Positions 1 through 9,689 are shown, numbered from the stretch's first letter. The stretch is DNA of 37,214 nucleotides from Oceaniglobus ichthyenteri (GCF_003057885.1 NZ_QAGK01000021.1:1-37214), one strand, 5' to 3'. Notes: generated by a model from the letters alone, not told the origin. Translations and numbers: made by a program.

Positions 1-127
1 CCCGGGCGGCGGCCTGTTCAAATTTCACCCCTGCCAAATCAAGGTCAAACCGATGACATTTACAGAACCCGCCCGCGAAACCCTTGATCGGGCACGGATG
101 AAAGGCGCAAGTTTCAATTGGGAAGAT
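1..127. repeat. Terminal direct repeat, left copy (circular contig overlap)
   Basis: The first 127 bases are identical to 37088-37214. They include the first 25 codons of the acyl-CoA dehydrogenase gene. An exact 127-base end overlap is what a de Bruijn assembler with k=127 leaves on a circular contig, so this is best read as one locus counted twice and the molecule as about 37,087 bp around. Confidence 0.95.
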
Positions 128-1270
128 CCGTTTCGGATTGACGATTTGCTGACCTCGGAAGAAATCATGATCCGCGACACCGCGCGCGATTTCGCCCAGG
201 ATCGCCTGATGCCGCGCATCCTTGAATCGAACCGATCCGAAAGTTTCGATATCGATCTGATGAAGGAACTGGCCGATATCGGGTTTCTCGGGGCCAATAT
301 CGATGGGTTCGGCTGTGCCGGGATCAGCTATGTGTCCTATGGGCTGATCGCGCGTGAATTTGAACGGGTGGATACCTCTTTTCGCTCGGCGCTTGGGGTG
401 CAAAGCACGCTGAGCATGCTGCCGATTTATCTGTATGGCTCGCAAGAACAACGCGAGAGGTTTCTGCCGCCCATGGCCCGGGCCGAAGTGCTGGGCTGTT
501 TCGGGCTGACCGAACCCGATGTCGGGTCCGATGCCGCCAGCCTGAAAACCCGGGCGCGCAAGGTCGACGGGGGATACCGTTTGTCAGGTACGAAAACCTG
601 GATCACCCATGCCCCGATTGCCGATCTGATGATCGTCTGGGCCAAAGATGACGAAGGCACCATTCGCGGTTTCATCCTTGAGCGGGGCATGGAGGGGCTG
701 GCCACCACCAAGATCGAGGGCAAGTTTTCGGTGCGCGCCTCGCCCACCGGGCAGATCCATATGGATGATGTGTTCGTCCCCGAGGAAAACCGCCTGCCCG
801 ACGCCAAAGGCATCGGTGCGCCGTTTGGCTGTCTCAACAACGCCCGGTTCGGCATCTGCTGGGGCGCCATCGGGGCGGCAGAATTTTGTTGGCACGCGTC
901 GCGCCAATATGCCATCGACCGGATTCAGTTTGGCAAACCTCTGGCCTCAAAACAGCTGGTGCAGAAAAAGCTGGCCGATATGCAGACCGAAATCACCCTG
1001 GCGCTGGTGTCCACCCTACACCTGAGCCGGTTGCGCGATCAGGGCCAGGCCAGCCCCGAAATGCTGTCACTGCTGAAACGCAACAACGCAGGCAAGGCAT
1101 TGGATATTGCCCGCCTGGCCCGCGACATCCATGGCGGCAACGGCATCTCTGACGAATATCACATCATCCGGCACCTGATGAACATGGAAACGCTCAACAC
1201 GCTGGAGGGCACCCACGACATTCACGCCCTGGTCCTGGGCCGCGCCCAGACCGGCATTTCAGCATTCTGA
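53..1270 (+). CDS. gcdH: Glutaryl-CoA dehydrogenase-like acyl-CoA dehydrogenase
   Basis: A 405-residue flavin-dependent acyl-CoA dehydrogenase, full length for the family and alignable to human GCDH throughout. It should oxidise a short acyl-CoA to the 2-enoyl-CoA and pass electrons to ETF. The catalytic base is Glu385 in [14 protein letters not shown]. Arg111 matches the glutaryl-carboxylate-binding Arg94 of mature GCDH, and Glu104 matches Glu87. Two pocket residues differ: the Tyr before the catalytic Glu (Tyr369) is Leu384, and Ser98 is Gly115. Tyr369 belongs to the decarboxylation machinery, so the enzyme may be non-decarboxylating or use another substrate. Across the circle junction it lies 125 bp after the DUF35 gene, same strand, so it is probably the last gene of that operon. 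Family assignment is firm; glutaryl-CoA as substrate is not. Confidence 0.88.
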   Translation: MTFTEPARETLDRARMKGASFNWEDPFRIDDLLTSEEIMIRDTARDFAQDRLMPRILESNRSESFDIDLMKELADIGFLGANIDGFGCAGISYVSYGLIAREFERVDTSFRSALGVQSTLSMLPIYLYGSQEQRERFLPPMARAEVLGCFGLTEPDVGSDAASLKTRARKVDGGYRLSGTKTWITHAPIADLMIVWAKDDEGTIRGFILERGMEGLATTKIEGKFSVRASPTGQIHMDDVFVPEENRLPDAKGIGAPFGCLNNARFGICWGAIGAAEFCWHASRQYAIDRIQFGKPLASKQLVQKKLADMQTEITLALVSTLHLSRLRDQGQASPEMLSLLKRNNAGKALDIARLARDIHGGNGISDEYHIIRHLMNMETLNTLEGTHDIHALVLGRAQTGISAF

Positions 1271-1288
1271 GGCCGATCCCTGAGGGCA

Positions 1289-1315
1289 CGGGCCGACGAT
1301 GCCATGGTCGGCCCG
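1289..1315 (+). terminator. Hairpin after the gcdH-like gene
   Basis: Perfect 9-bp arms (cgggccgac at 1289-1297, gtcggcccg at 1307-1315) flank a 9-base loop, 19 bases after the gcdH stop. No T-run follows, so it may act as a weak terminator or as a 3' mRNA end. It probably closes the catabolic operon. Confidence 0.5.
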
Positions 1316-1326
1316 GTGACGGTGCA

Positions 1327-1454
1327 CCGCCAGTCCGGAAGTCCATAAAACGTCCGTTTGATGGAGCTTTGCCCCGCCAGTCCGGCAACTTCGGGGCAAC
1401 GGGTAATCGGACATCTTGATTTCCGGATGGGTTTGCGGACAAATGCAAGGTGTC
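1327..1454. promoter_or_regulatory. Candidate res/operator region of the resolvase
   Basis: Upstream of the resolvase are a 12-base direct repeat ccgccagtccgg (1327-1338 and 1374-1385) and two dyads. Dyad 1 has arms tccataaaacg (1342-1352) and cgtttgatgga (1355-1365), 10 of 11 matching, around a 2-base centre, the geometry of a serine-resolvase crossover site. Dyad 2 has arms gacatcttgattt (1410-1422) and aaatgcaaggtgtc (1441-1454), matching if one base is gapped. Resolvases usually bind such subsites just 5' of their own gene; the role here is inferred from position and symmetry. Confidence 0.45.
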
Positions 1455-1491
1455 GGGCCATTCCGGGCGCGGTCTTTGTTACAGGTCTTGC

Positions 1492-2070
1492 ATGTCACTT
1501 ATCGGATACGCCCGGGTTTCAACCGCCGAGCAGGATCTTGCGCTGCAACTCGACGCGCTGCAGGCTGTCGGCATGACCCGCATCTTCGAGGATCGCGGCG
1601 TGTCGGGTGCCAAAACAGAGCGCCCGGGGCTGACGGCCGCGCTTTCGTTTCTGCGCGACGGTGACACCCTTGTCGTTTGGAAGCTTGACCGTCTTGGCCG
1701 GTCGATGACGCATCTGTTGCAAACCGTCACCGATCTTGAACGCCGCGGTGTCGGGTTTCGGTCGCTGACCGAGAATATCGACACCACCACCCCGACCGGG
1801 CGGCTGGTGTTTCACATCTTTGGGGCCCTTGGCCAGTTCGAGCGTGATCTGATCCGCGAGCGGACACAGGCCGGGCTTGCCGCCGCGGCGGCAAGGGGGC
1901 GCAAGGGCGGGCGACCCGTCGCCGCCACACCCGAGAAAGTCGCGCGCGCGCGCCAACTCATTGCCACGGGTCTTACCGTGCGCGAGGCCGCCGCGCGTGT
2001 GAAAATCGGCAAATCCGCGCTTTATGCCGCGCTCAAATCCGACGCAGCGGCGCAAACCCGCGAAAAATAA
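1492..2070 (+). CDS. Serine site-specific recombinase (resolvase/invertase family)
   Basis: A 192-residue small serine recombinase of the Tn3-resolvase/Pin type. The N-terminal catalytic domain begins SLIGYARVSTAEQ, with the nucleophilic Ser in ARVS, and contains the conserved LDRLGRS arginine motif and the FGALGQFERDLIRERT helix E region. The C-terminal end (about 140-190) is a helix-turn-helix with a GRKGGRP linker. Start chosen at ATG 1492, which begins exactly at the family N-terminus; an ORF from 1450 would add 14 non-homologous residues. On a small plasmid such a protein typically resolves multimers, though it could be left from a transposon. No transposase or Tn3-type terminal repeats were seen. 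It converges with mtlK, 14 bp apart. Confidence 0.92.
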   Translation: MSLIGYARVSTAEQDLALQLDALQAVGMTRIFEDRGVSGAKTERPGLTAALSFLRDGDTLVVWKLDRLGRSMTHLLQTVTDLERRGVGFRSLTENIDTTTPTGRLVFHIFGALGQFERDLIRERTQAGLAAAAARGRKGGRPVAATPEKVARARQLIATGLTVREAAARVKIGKSALYAALKSDAAAQTREK

Positions 2071-2084
2071 CGCGCGGCCGGGGG

Positions 2085-3548
2085 TCAGCCGCCCAGATAT
2101 CTGCGCAGCGCGGCCTCTGTTCCATCGCGCCAGATCAAGCGCAGCCAGACATCAAACCGTTCGGCAAACGCCGGGTTCTGGCCCAAATCGCCGTAAAACC
2201 GGCGCTGATCAATCCAGTGTTGCGGATCGTCCTTTGCGGTTTTTGCCGCCGCCTGCAGGATGTCCCATGCCGGATCGTTCGGGGCAATCACGCTGCCATC
2301 TTCGCGGGTGGCGTAACACATCCGCGCCCACAGCGCCTCGATCAGGGCAAGCCCGTCAAACGGTGTGCCGCGGGCCAGGGCATCGCGGATGATCGGATGC
2401 AGGAACCCCGGGTGGCGGGAACTGCCGTCAAAGGCGACGCGGCGGGTGGTGTCATGGATTTCGGGGTTGGAAAACCGCCCGGCGATCAGATCCACATAGG
2501 CCAGCGGGGTCATCCCCGGCACAGCCGCCACATGGGGCACGATTTCATCGGTCTGGATCTTGCGAAACGCATCGCGGATCAGCGGGTGCGCCATGGTGCC
2601 GGCAATGGTGTCGATCGACAGCAATTCACCCGGCGTTGCGATAATCTGATGGCCTGCGTTCAACTGGCGCAGTTTCATTGCCTCATAGCTGTGCACATCT
2701 GCGGTGAACACGGCGCCCACCTGATCCCAATCGGGGCGCCCGGCGCAGAATTTATCCTCGATCACCCATTGACGGAAATTTTCATGGGTGACCGGCACCG
2801 CGTCGTCAATTCCAAAGGACCGCGCCAGGGCCAGTTCACCCGCGCCGGTTGCGGGCACGATGCAATCGACCATGGCATTGGGAAAGGTCACGTTGTCGTC
2901 GATCCAGGTGGCCAGGTCCGGATCGCCAAGCCGGGCCAGCCCGACAAGGGTCTGGCGCAGGATATCGCCATTGCCCTGAAGATTGTCACAGCTTTGGCAG
3001 GTGAACGGGCCGGTGCCATTGGCCCGGCGCAGACGCAGCGCCGCGATCATCGCGCCAAACGCGGTCTTGGGCGTGTCAGGATGGGTGGCATCCGCGCGCA
3101 TGTCGGGATGTTCGCCATCAAAACCGCCGTCTGCGGCCACGTAATAACCGCCTTCGGTCACGGTCAGGGAAACGATCCTGATTGCCGGTTCCGCCATATG
3201 GGCGATCAGCGGGGCATTGTCGGGCGCCACGGGAACATACCCGATCATCGCGCCGGTCACTTCGGCGGATTTGCCTGCCGGGTCCAGTTCGATCAGGGTG
3301 GTCAGGCAATCCTGCGCCAACATTTTTTCGCGCTGTGCGGCGTCTGCGGGGCGCACGCCTGCGCCCAGAATGGCCCAGTCATGTGCCAGGCCGCGCTGCA
3401 TCAGGCGGTGCAGATACCATGCCTGATGGGCGCGGTGAAAATTGCCCAGCCCGATATGCACGATACCCGCCGTCAGATCGCCGCGCGCATAGGACGGCGT
3501 GGCGATCCGGGCGGGCAGGGCCGGGAGGGTCTGCAAATTCAGGCGCAT
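2085..3548 (-). CDS. mtlK: Mannitol 2-dehydrogenase
   Basis: A 487-residue polyol-specific long-chain dehydrogenase oxidising D-mannitol to fructose with NAD+. The Rossmann motif is GIVHIGLGNFHRAHQ near the N-terminus. The catalytic region MKLRQLNAGHQ supplies the Lys, Asn and His of the family active site. Start chosen at ATG 3548, whose A is the last base of the smoS stop (TGATG), giving tight coupling; ATG 3560 would add MDEL. The order smoK-smoS-mtlK matches the Rhodobacter sphaeroides polyol operon. The gene is intact although the transporter genes ahead of it are broken. Confidence 0.93.
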   Translation of the reverse strand: MRLNLQTLPALPARIATPSYARGDLTAGIVHIGLGNFHRAHQAWYLHRLMQRGLAHDWAILGAGVRPADAAQREKMLAQDCLTTLIELDPAGKSAEVTGAMIGYVPVAPDNAPLIAHMAEPAIRIVSLTVTEGGYYVAADGGFDGEHPDMRADATHPDTPKTAFGAMIAALRLRRANGTGPFTCQSCDNLQGNGDILRQTLVGLARLGDPDLATWIDDNVTFPNAMVDCIVPATGAGELALARSFGIDDAVPVTHENFRQWVIEDKFCAGRPDWDQVGAVFTADVHSYEAMKLRQLNAGHQIIATPGELLSIDTIAGTMAHPLIRDAFRKIQTDEIVPHVAAVPGMTPLAYVDLIAGRFSNPEIHDTTRRVAFDGSSRHPGFLHPIIRDALARGTPFDGLALIEALWARMCYATREDGSVIAPNDPAWDILQAAAKTAKDDPQHWIDQRRFYGDLGQNPAFAERFDVWLRLIWRDGTEAALRRYLGG

Positions 3549-4321
3549 CAGCTCATCCATTGGCCGCCGTCCACATTATAGGTTTGCGAAACGATGTAAT
3601 CGGCATCGGACGAGGCAAGAAACACCGCCATACCCGCCAGATCCGCAGGCACGGCAAACCGCCCCGCCGGAACAGAGGCGGCGACTTCGGCCTTTTTCTG
3701 GCCGGGCTTCTTGCCCTCCAGCCTGGCGAACATGGAAACCACATGTTCCCAATGGTCACCATCGACGACACCGGGCGCGATGGCATTCACGTTGATCCCG
3801 TGCCGGATCAGATCAAGCCCGGCGGATTGGGTGATTGAAATCACCGCCGCCTTGGTCGAGCAATAGACCATGACCAAAGGTTCGCCGCGCCGCCCGGCCT
3901 GGCTGGCCATATTGATGATCTTGCCGCCGTGGCCCTGGGCGATCATCTGCCGGGCCGCCGCCTGCAGGGTGAACAGCGTGCCCGCCACATTGACCGCATA
4001 CAGCCTGTCATAACTTGCGCGGGTGATATCGACGGTTTCGGCGGCATCAAACAGGGCGGCATTGTTGATCAGGATATCAAGCTTGCCGGTTTTGGCCACG
4101 ACCGCCGCAAGGGCGGCATCGATGCTGGATTGGTCTGACACATCCATCTGTACCGCATAGGCGGCATCGCCCAGTTCGGTGGCGGTTTTGCGGGCCGCCT
4201 CAAGGTTGAGATCGCCAATCGCCACGGTCGCGCCTTCGGCGATATAGGCTTCGGCAAAACCACGGCCAATGCCGCGTGCGGCCCCGGTGATCAGGGCGGA
4301 TTTTCCGGTAAGGCGGGTCAT
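3548..4321 (-). CDS. smoS: Sorbitol (D-glucitol) dehydrogenase, SDR family
   Basis: A 257-residue classical short-chain dehydrogenase very close to R. sphaeroides SmoS, which oxidises D-glucitol to fructose and also galactitol. Visible are the NAD-binding TGAARGIG (12-19), NNAA (86-89), Asn111 and the catalytic triad Ser140, Tyr153 and Lys157 in YCSTK. The stretch [18 protein letters not shown] and the C-terminus [10 protein letters not shown] are diagnostic. The start overlaps the smoK stop by four bases (ATGA), and the stop overlaps the mtlK start. Intact. Confidence 0.95.
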   Translation of the reverse strand: MTRLTGKSALITGAARGIGRGFAEAYIAEGATVAIGDLNLEAARKTATELGDAAYAVQMDVSDQSSIDAALAAVVAKTGKLDILINNAALFDAAETVDITRASYDRLYAVNVAGTLFTLQAAARQMIAQGHGGKIINMASQAGRRGEPLVMVYCSTKAAVISITQSAGLDLIRHGINVNAIAPGVVDGDHWEHVVSMFARLEGKKPGQKKAEVAASVPAGRFAVPADLAGMAVFLASSDADYIVSQTYNVDGGQWMS

Positions 4322-5322
4322 GCGATGCGCAACCCCGCGGCATCAAAACGGTGCAGTTGATCAAGGGCGGGCGTCAGATAAATCGTATCACCATGGCGCG
4401 CCGGAATATCGCCGGTGATGCGCACGGTCATCATATCGGCCAGCCCGGTATCATGCACATGGATAAAGGTATCAGACCCCAGATGTTCGGCCACGCCGAC
4501 GCGGCCTTTCCAGGTGCCTTCGGTCTTGGACACCTGCATGTGTTCGGGGCGGATGCCGATGGTGGTGGCGCCGTGTTTCTGTGCCTCGGGGCCGGTGATC
4601 AGGTTCATCTTGGGCGAGCCGATGAAACCGGCCACGAATGTGTTGCGCGGCGCGTGATACAGATCCAGGGGTGAACCGACCTGTTCGATCACACCGACCT
4701 GCAACACCACGATCTTGTCGGCCATGGTCATGGCTTCGACCTGATCATGGGTCACATAGATCATCGTCGTGTTCAGCTTTTTATGCAGTTCCATGATCTC
4801 AAGCCGCATGCCGACGCGCAGGGCGGCATCGAGGTTGGACAGGGGTTCGTCAAACAGGAACGCCGACGGTTCACGCACGATGGCCCGCCCAATCGCCACC
4901 CGCTGGCGTTGTCCGCCCGACAACTGGCCCGGTTTGCGGTCCAGATAATCGGTCAGATTCAGCGCCTTGGCGGCGGCGTCGATCTTGGCATCCTGCGCCG
5001 CCTGATCCAGCCCGGCCATGCGCATCGGAAAGGCGATGTTCTTGCGTACCGACATATGCGGATACAGGGCATAGGATTGAAACACCATCGCCAGCCCGCG
5101 TTTGGACGGCGGCAGTTCGGTGGCATCGCGGTCATCGATCCTGATGTTGCCCGATGTCGTATCTTCGAGCCCGGCAATCAGGCGCAGCAGCGTGGATTTG
5201 CCACAGCCCGACGGGCCGACAAAGACAACAAATTCGCCCTCGTTGATTTCAAGATCCAAAGGAGGAATGACTTGAACGTCGCCAAAGCTTTTGGTGATCT
5301 GGTTAAGGCTGATGTGACCCAT
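4318..5322 (-). CDS. smoK: Polyol ABC transporter ATPase (MalK/UgpC type)
   Basis: A 334-residue ATP-binding subunit of a CUT1-type sugar/polyol importer. Walker [10 protein letters not shown] is at 36-44, the Q-loop follows [12 protein letters not shown], the signature LSGGQ is at 134-138, Walker B FLFDEP at 155-160 and the H-loop His at 192. Residues about 240-334 form the MalK-type regulatory TOBE/OB domain (IGIRPEHM). The ATG overlaps the smoG stop by one base (TAATG). It would energise SmoF/SmoG, but smoG carries a nonsense codon, so its partner may be missing. Confidence 0.94.
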   Translation of the reverse strand: MGHISLNQITKSFGDVQVIPPLDLEINEGEFVVFVGPSGCGKSTLLRLIAGLEDTTSGNIRIDDRDATELPPSKRGLAMVFQSYALYPHMSVRKNIAFPMRMAGLDQAAQDAKIDAAAKALNLTDYLDRKPGQLSGGQRQRVAIGRAIVREPSAFLFDEPLSNLDAALRVGMRLEIMELHKKLNTTMIYVTHDQVEAMTMADKIVVLQVGVIEQVGSPLDLYHAPRNTFVAGFIGSPKMNLITGPEAQKHGATTIGIRPEHMQVSKTEGTWKGRVGVAEHLGSDTFIHVHDTGLADMMTVRITGDIPARHGDTIYLTPALDQLHRFDAAGLRIA

Positions 5323-6152
5323 TATTTAACCGCTCCGAATGTAAGGCCCCGAACGAGCTGTTTCTGTGAAAACCAACCCATGACAAGGATCGGTGCGATG
5401 GCCAGCATCGAAGCGGCCGAAAGTTTGGCGTAAAACAGCCCCTCGGGCGCGGAAAAGCTGGCGATGAAACTGGTCAGGGGGGCGGCATCGACCGTGGTCA
5501 GAAGGATTGTCCAGAATGCCTCGTTCCAGGCCAGAATGATGTTCAGAAGTATGGTCGAGGCAATGCCCGGCACCGCCATCGGCGTCAGCACATGAATGAT
5601 TTACGAAGTCAGGCCAGCGCCATCCATACGCGCCGCTTCCAGAATTTCACCCGGAATTTCGCGGAAATATGTGTACAGCATCCAGACGATGATCGGCAGG
5701 TTGATCAGCATCAGAACCACCACCAACAGAATGCGGCTGTCCATGATGCCGAAATATTTCGCCAACAAAACCAGCGGGTACAAAACCCCGACCGCCGGCA
5801 ACATCTTGGTGGATAACATCCACAACAACACATCCTTGGTGCGTCTGCCCGGCACGAATGCCATCGCCCAGGCGGCGGGCACCGCGATCAGGATGCCCAA
5901 CAGGGTTGATCCCACCGCGATCACGATCGAATTCATCAACGCCTTGGGGTAATTCGACCGGTTTTGCACATCGGTATAGTTTTCCAGCGTCCAGTCAAAG
6001 AACAACCAGACCGGCGGGTCGGCAATTGCCGTGGCTTCGGTTTTGAAGGACGTCAGGAATGTCCACAGGATCGGAAAGAACATCATCAGGCCAAAGGCCC
6101 AGGCAAGGGCGGTCCAGATGAGTTTTCTTTGGGGTGTAACAGCGCGGGCCAT
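5322..6152 (-). pseudogene. smoG: Polyol ABC permease SmoG, interrupted by an in-frame TAA
   Basis: The reading frame would encode a 276-residue membrane permease of the CUT1/MalG type, but a TAA at 5601-5603 splits it after residue 183 (ARMDGAGLTS). The same frame continues as IIHVLTPMAVPGIAS. The stop lies inside the conserved EAA loop (EAARMDGAGL) that contacts the ATPase. Homologues carry Glu before the I-I-H stretch, so one GAA-to-TAA change explains it. A downstream GTG could start the 3' fragment, but that piece lacks most membrane segments. Either the gene is inactivated or this is an assembly or sequencing error. Two further lesions in smoE favour real decay. Confidence 0.85.
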
Positions 6153-6166
6153 GATTCAATTTCCCC

Positions 6167-7033
6167 TTAATTATCAAGATTCTTGCCGACGATCCGCATC
6201 AGGAAGATCGCAACGATATTGGCAAGGATAACGGCAACAATCCCGCCCGCAGATCCCAGGCCGATGTTCTGGCTTTCCAGCACGCGCTGATACACCAGAT
6301 AGGTCAGGGTACGGGTGCCAAAGGCGCCATTGGTGGTGACAAAGATTTCGGCAAAGATCGACAACAGGAAAATCGTCTGAATCAGGATCACGACGGTGAT
6401 CGCCCGGCTCAGATGCGGCAGGATGATGAACCGGAACCGTGACCAGGCCGGTGCGCCATCCATTTCCGCCGCCTCAAGCTGTTCACTGTCCAGCGATTGC
6501 ACCGCCGTCAACAGGATCAGCGTGGCAAAGGGCAACCATTGCCAGGCAACGATCACGATGATCGAAAACAGCGGCGCCTGACTGAGAAAATCATAGGGCT
6601 GCGCGCCGAAAAATTCAAAAGCATAGGAAAACAGCCCGTTATCGACGTTGAAAAACATGTTTTTCCACACCAGCGCCGAAACGGTGGGCATCACGAAAAA
6701 CGGTGCAATCACCAGAATCCGCACAACCCCCTGACCGAACATCGGCTGATCCAGCAACAGCGCCATCGCCACCCCGCCGGTTATGGTGATCGCTAATATG
6801 CCGCCCACCATCCACAGGGTGGTGATCAGCGAGGAAAGGAATGAACTTGAGGTCAGGAACCGGGCATAATTTTCAAACCCGACCCAAGGTTCGAACACGC
6901 CGCGCATCGGGCGGTAATCGGCAAACGAAAAATACAGGGTCATGCACAGCGGGATCAGCATCCAGACCAGCAGGACAAAAACAGCCGGGGCAATCATAAT
7001 GCGGGCTGCGGATTTGGAATGCGCTGTCGCCAT
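6167..7033 (-). CDS. smoF: Polyol ABC transporter permease (MalF type)
   Basis: A 288-residue inner-membrane permease with six predicted hydrophobic segments, the first at about 10-35. The EAA loop EAAEMDGAPAWSRFRFIILP contacts the SmoK ATPase. It is intact and lies between the broken smoE and the broken smoG, 14 bp before smoG. Family and position identify it as SmoF. Without SmoE and SmoG it cannot form the complete importer. Confidence 0.92.
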   Translation of the reverse strand: MATAHSKSAARIMIAPAVFVLLVWMLIPLCMTLYFSFADYRPMRGVFEPWVGFENYARFLTSSSFLSSLITTLWMVGGILAITITGGVAMALLLDQPMFGQGVVRILVIAPFFVMPTVSALVWKNMFFNVDNGLFSYAFEFFGAQPYDFLSQAPLFSIIVIVAWQWLPFATLILLTAVQSLDSEQLEAAEMDGAPAWSRFRFIILPHLSRAITVVILIQTIFLLSIFAEIFVTTNGAFGTRTLTYLVYQRVLESQNIGLGSAGGIVAVILANIVAIFLMRIVGKNLDN

Positions 7034-7153
7034 GACACAATGCTCCTGAAACCAAAGGGGTAAACGCCCGGAATGTGGGGCGCAGGGCCGCCGCTTTTGG
7101 TGTCATCCTTCAAGGATGCGCCAAAAGGTCGGGTGTTTTATCGTGGGGGATGG

Positions 7154-7179
7154 TCCGGCGGCACCACGGCGCCGCCGGA
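7154..7179 (-). terminator. Intercistronic hairpin between smoE and smoF
   Basis: Perfect 8-bp arms tccggcgg (7154-7161) and ccgccgga (7172-7179) around a 10-base loop, in the 162-bp gap after the binding-protein gene. No T-run follows. Such hairpins after binding-protein genes usually protect the upstream mRNA and lower permease expression. Confidence 0.5.
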
Positions 7180-7195
7180 TCGGAACGGCGCAGGC

Positions 7196-8523
7196 TTAGT
7201 ACCCTGCGGCTTCCATTTCTTCGACGGTCAGCTCTTGCGCATTGGCAAGGGCTTCTTCGGCACTCTGATTGCCGGCCAGGGCGTCTGAAAACTGCTGGCC
7301 TGTCTGGGTGGCAATCCCGGCAAATTCAGGGATCGCGACAAACTGAATCCCGGTATAGGGCACCGGCTGCACCGAGGGGTTGGTGGGATCGGCCGACAGG
7401 ATGCTGTCCAGGGTCATCTGCGCGAACGGGGCCGCATCCAGATAGTTCTGGTTCTTGTACAGCGATGTCCGCGTGCCCGGAGGCACATTGGCCCAACCTT
7501 CGTTTTCCGCGACCAATCCGGCATAGGCCGGGCCGGTTGCCCAGGAAATAAAGGTTTTGGCCGCGTCCTGCTTTTCGGACGACGATGGAATGGCCAGCGA
7601 CCATGCCCACAACCAGTTGCCGCGCTTGCCCAGACCATTGTCGGGGGCCAGGGCGAACCCGACCTTGTCGGCAACGGTTGAATCGGCGCCGGTCACGAAC
7701 GAGGCGGCAACAGTGGCATCGATCCACATGCCGCATTTGCCCTGCTGGAACAATGTCAGGTTTTCGTTGAACCCGTTGTTGGCCGCACCGGCGGGGCCGG
7801 ATTCATTCATCAGATCAAGATAGAAATTGATCGTTTCGGCCCATTCGGGGCTGTCGAACTGTGGGGTTCAGTCTTCGTCGAACCAGCGCGCGCCGAATGA
7901 ATTCGACATTGCGGTCAGAAACGCCATGTTTTCGCCCCAGCCCGCCTTGCCGCGCGCACAGATGCCGTTGATGTCGTTGTCACGGTCGGTCATGGCGGCG
8001 GCGGCTTCGCGGATGAAGTCCCATGTGGGCGCGTCGGGCATTTCAAGGCCGGCCGCTTCCATCAGGTCGGTGCGATACATCACCATCGAGGATTCACCAT
8101 AAAACGGCGAGGCGTAAAGATTGCCGTCAACGGTCAGACCGCCCGCGATGGCGGGCAAAAGATCGTCGGCGTCATAATCATCGGCCATGCCGTCGCTCAG
8201 CGAAACAAGCCAGCCATTCCTGGCCCAGATCGGCACTTCGTAGGTGCCGATGGTCATCACGTCATAAGCGCCACCGCCGGTGGAAATGTCTGTCGTCAGG
8301 TTCTGGCGCAGCACGTTTTCTTCCAACGTGACCCATTCCAGCATGATGTCGGGATGTTGGCGTTGAAGGCTTCGGTGAGCCCCTGCATCCGGACCATATC
8401 GCCATTGTTGACGGTGGCGATGGTGATTGTTGTGGCGTGGCTTTCCGCGGCAGCCGAGGTGGCGATGCCGGCGATCATGCCAAAACCGACTGCTGTGGAC
8501 AGCAGGGTACACTTAAGCGTCAT
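7196..8523 (-). pseudogene. smoE: Polyol-binding protein SmoE, frameshift plus nonsense codon
   Basis: Remnant of an about 442-residue periplasmic binding protein (SBP family 1). From ATG 8523, behind a good GGGAGG ribosome site, it starts with a signal peptide (MTLKCTLLSTAVGFGM...SAAAESHA). The frame shifts at about 8356-8357: expected N-A-N-H-P-D-I-M-L-E-W needs one extra base, so one G on the plus strand is missing. The restored frame then meets TGA at 7868-7870 where homologues suggest Trp (W-F-D-E-D-stop-T-P-Q-F-D), a one-base TGG-to-TGA change, and continues intact to 7196. Two independent lesions make loss of function very likely unless both are sequencing errors. Confidence 0.88.
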
Positions 8524-8591
8524 GAGTTCCTCCCAAGAAACTCTTTTACACGCGTTCATTTCTAGGTCTGAAATGTAAATCGGTCAATAAA

Positions 8592-8606
8592 TTTCTTGAA
8601 AAGAAA
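8592..8606. promoter_or_regulatory. Candidate LacI-family operator ahead of smoE
   Basis: A perfect dyad tttctt-gaa-aagaaa lies in the 110-bp gap between lacI and smoE, 69 bases 5' of the smoE start. It is a plausible target of the adjacent LacI-type repressor; assignment by position and symmetry only. Confidence 0.35.
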
Positions 8607-8633
8607 CCTCTGCAACGCAGCAAAATGTCAATT

Positions 8634-9689
8634 TCAGGCTGATTCCCGTATCTTCATTTCGCCATCGAACAATTTAAGTGTCTGTTTATCGGCAGGTTTT
8701 TCCGCGCGTATATTTTCGATCAGGCGCGTAACAGCCGCCTGGCCAATGCCATCCACATTCTGGGCCACGGTTGTCAGGCTGGGCACAGTGAAGGGGCACA
8801 GCGGATAATTGTCATGGCCTGCGATTCGCAATCCGCCCCTGCGCAGCGCCCCGGGCTCCAACCCATGTGCTGCGGCCGCGCGCAGCGCGCCGATGGCCAC
8901 ACGGTCATTGGCACACAGGATTGACGCATCGGTGAGCCGCCCATTTGAAAATTCACGGTCCAGCACGGCCAGGCCATGCGCCTCGAAATACCAGTCATCG
9001 CCCAGCTTTTCTGTCCCGATGACGCGCGGCTCAAGTTTCAGCTGCTCCATCCGGGCGATATAGGCGCGTTCGCGCTCCATGGCGTTGAAATTCATCCGCG
9101 GCATCGCCAGAAACACCGGCGCGCCGCCCACTCGGTTCAGATAATCCACCGCCAAACCCGTGCTTTGCATGTGATCCGAGCCGACAAAATCGACATTGGG
9201 CATGGTTTGGGGATGTGAATCCATCAACACGAACGGCAGGCGCTGGCGCAGCCTTTCATGCACTTTCAGATCGCTGTGATTGCCCAGCGGCACAACCAAT
9301 GCCCCATCCACATTCATCGACATGATGGTTTCGGCGGCGCGCGCCTCGATATCAGGGTCGGAATGGGAACACTGGGTGATGACGGTATATCCCGCCTCCA
9401 TCGCCGCGCGCTCGATGGCCTCAAGCAGGCGGGTGAAAAACAGATCGTTCAGATAAGGAATGATGACGCCGATGATCCCGGTCGATTTCCTGTTCATCCG
9501 CGTCGCAAAGAAATTCGGCACATATTCAACCCGGTCCAACCCCAGGCGGATCCGTTCGCGCGAGGTGCGGCTGACGCGCTCGGGGTCTTGAAAATACCGT
9601 GACAGCGTCGGGCGCGACACGCCAATCGCCACTGACAAATCTTCCATCGTGTCGATACGCTGTTTCGCGCTGCGGGGATCGTCGGGCAT
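8634..9689 (-). CDS. LacI-family transcriptional regulator of the polyol operon
   Basis: About 351 residues from ATG 9689, which has an AGGATGG ribosome site eight bases upstream; ATG 9701 or TTG 9725 are alternatives. The N-terminal helix-turn-helix is TMEDLSVAIGVSRPTLSRYFQDPERVS, followed by the hinge-helix region and a periplasmic-binding-protein-like effector domain (TGIIGVIIPYLNDLFFTRLLEAIE onward, with CANDRVAIGALRAA). It precedes smoE on the same strand and is most likely the polyol-responsive repressor of smoEFGKS-mtlK. The domain is intact although its operon is decaying. Confidence 0.9.
   Translation of the reverse strand: MPDDPRSAKQRIDTMEDLSVAIGVSRPTLSRYFQDPERVSRTSRERIRLGLDRVEYVPNFFATRMNRKSTGIIGVIIPYLNDLFFTRLLEAIERAAMEAGYTVITQCSHSDPDIEARAAETIMSMNVDGALVVPLGNHSDLKVHERLRQRLPFVLMDSHPQTMPNVDFVGSDHMQSTGLAVDYLNRVGGAPVFLAMPRMNFNAMERERAYIARMEQLKLEPRVIGTEKLGDDWYFEAHGLAVLDREFSNGRLTDASILCANDRVAIGALRAAAAHGLEPGALRRGGLRIAGHDNYPLCPFTVPSLTTVAQNVDGIGQAAVTRLIENIRAEKPADKQTLKLFDGEMKIRESA

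Noticed and set aside
2217-3581. 454-residue plus-strand ORF opposite mtlK
   Set aside because: Antisense shadow of a clear dehydrogenase gene in high-G+C DNA; Gly/His-rich composition and no family.
5601-7870. Stop-codon recoding to explain TAA in smoG and TGA in smoE
   Set aside because: Different codons with different expected residues, a third lesion is a frameshift, and TGA and TAA are ordinary stops elsewhere.
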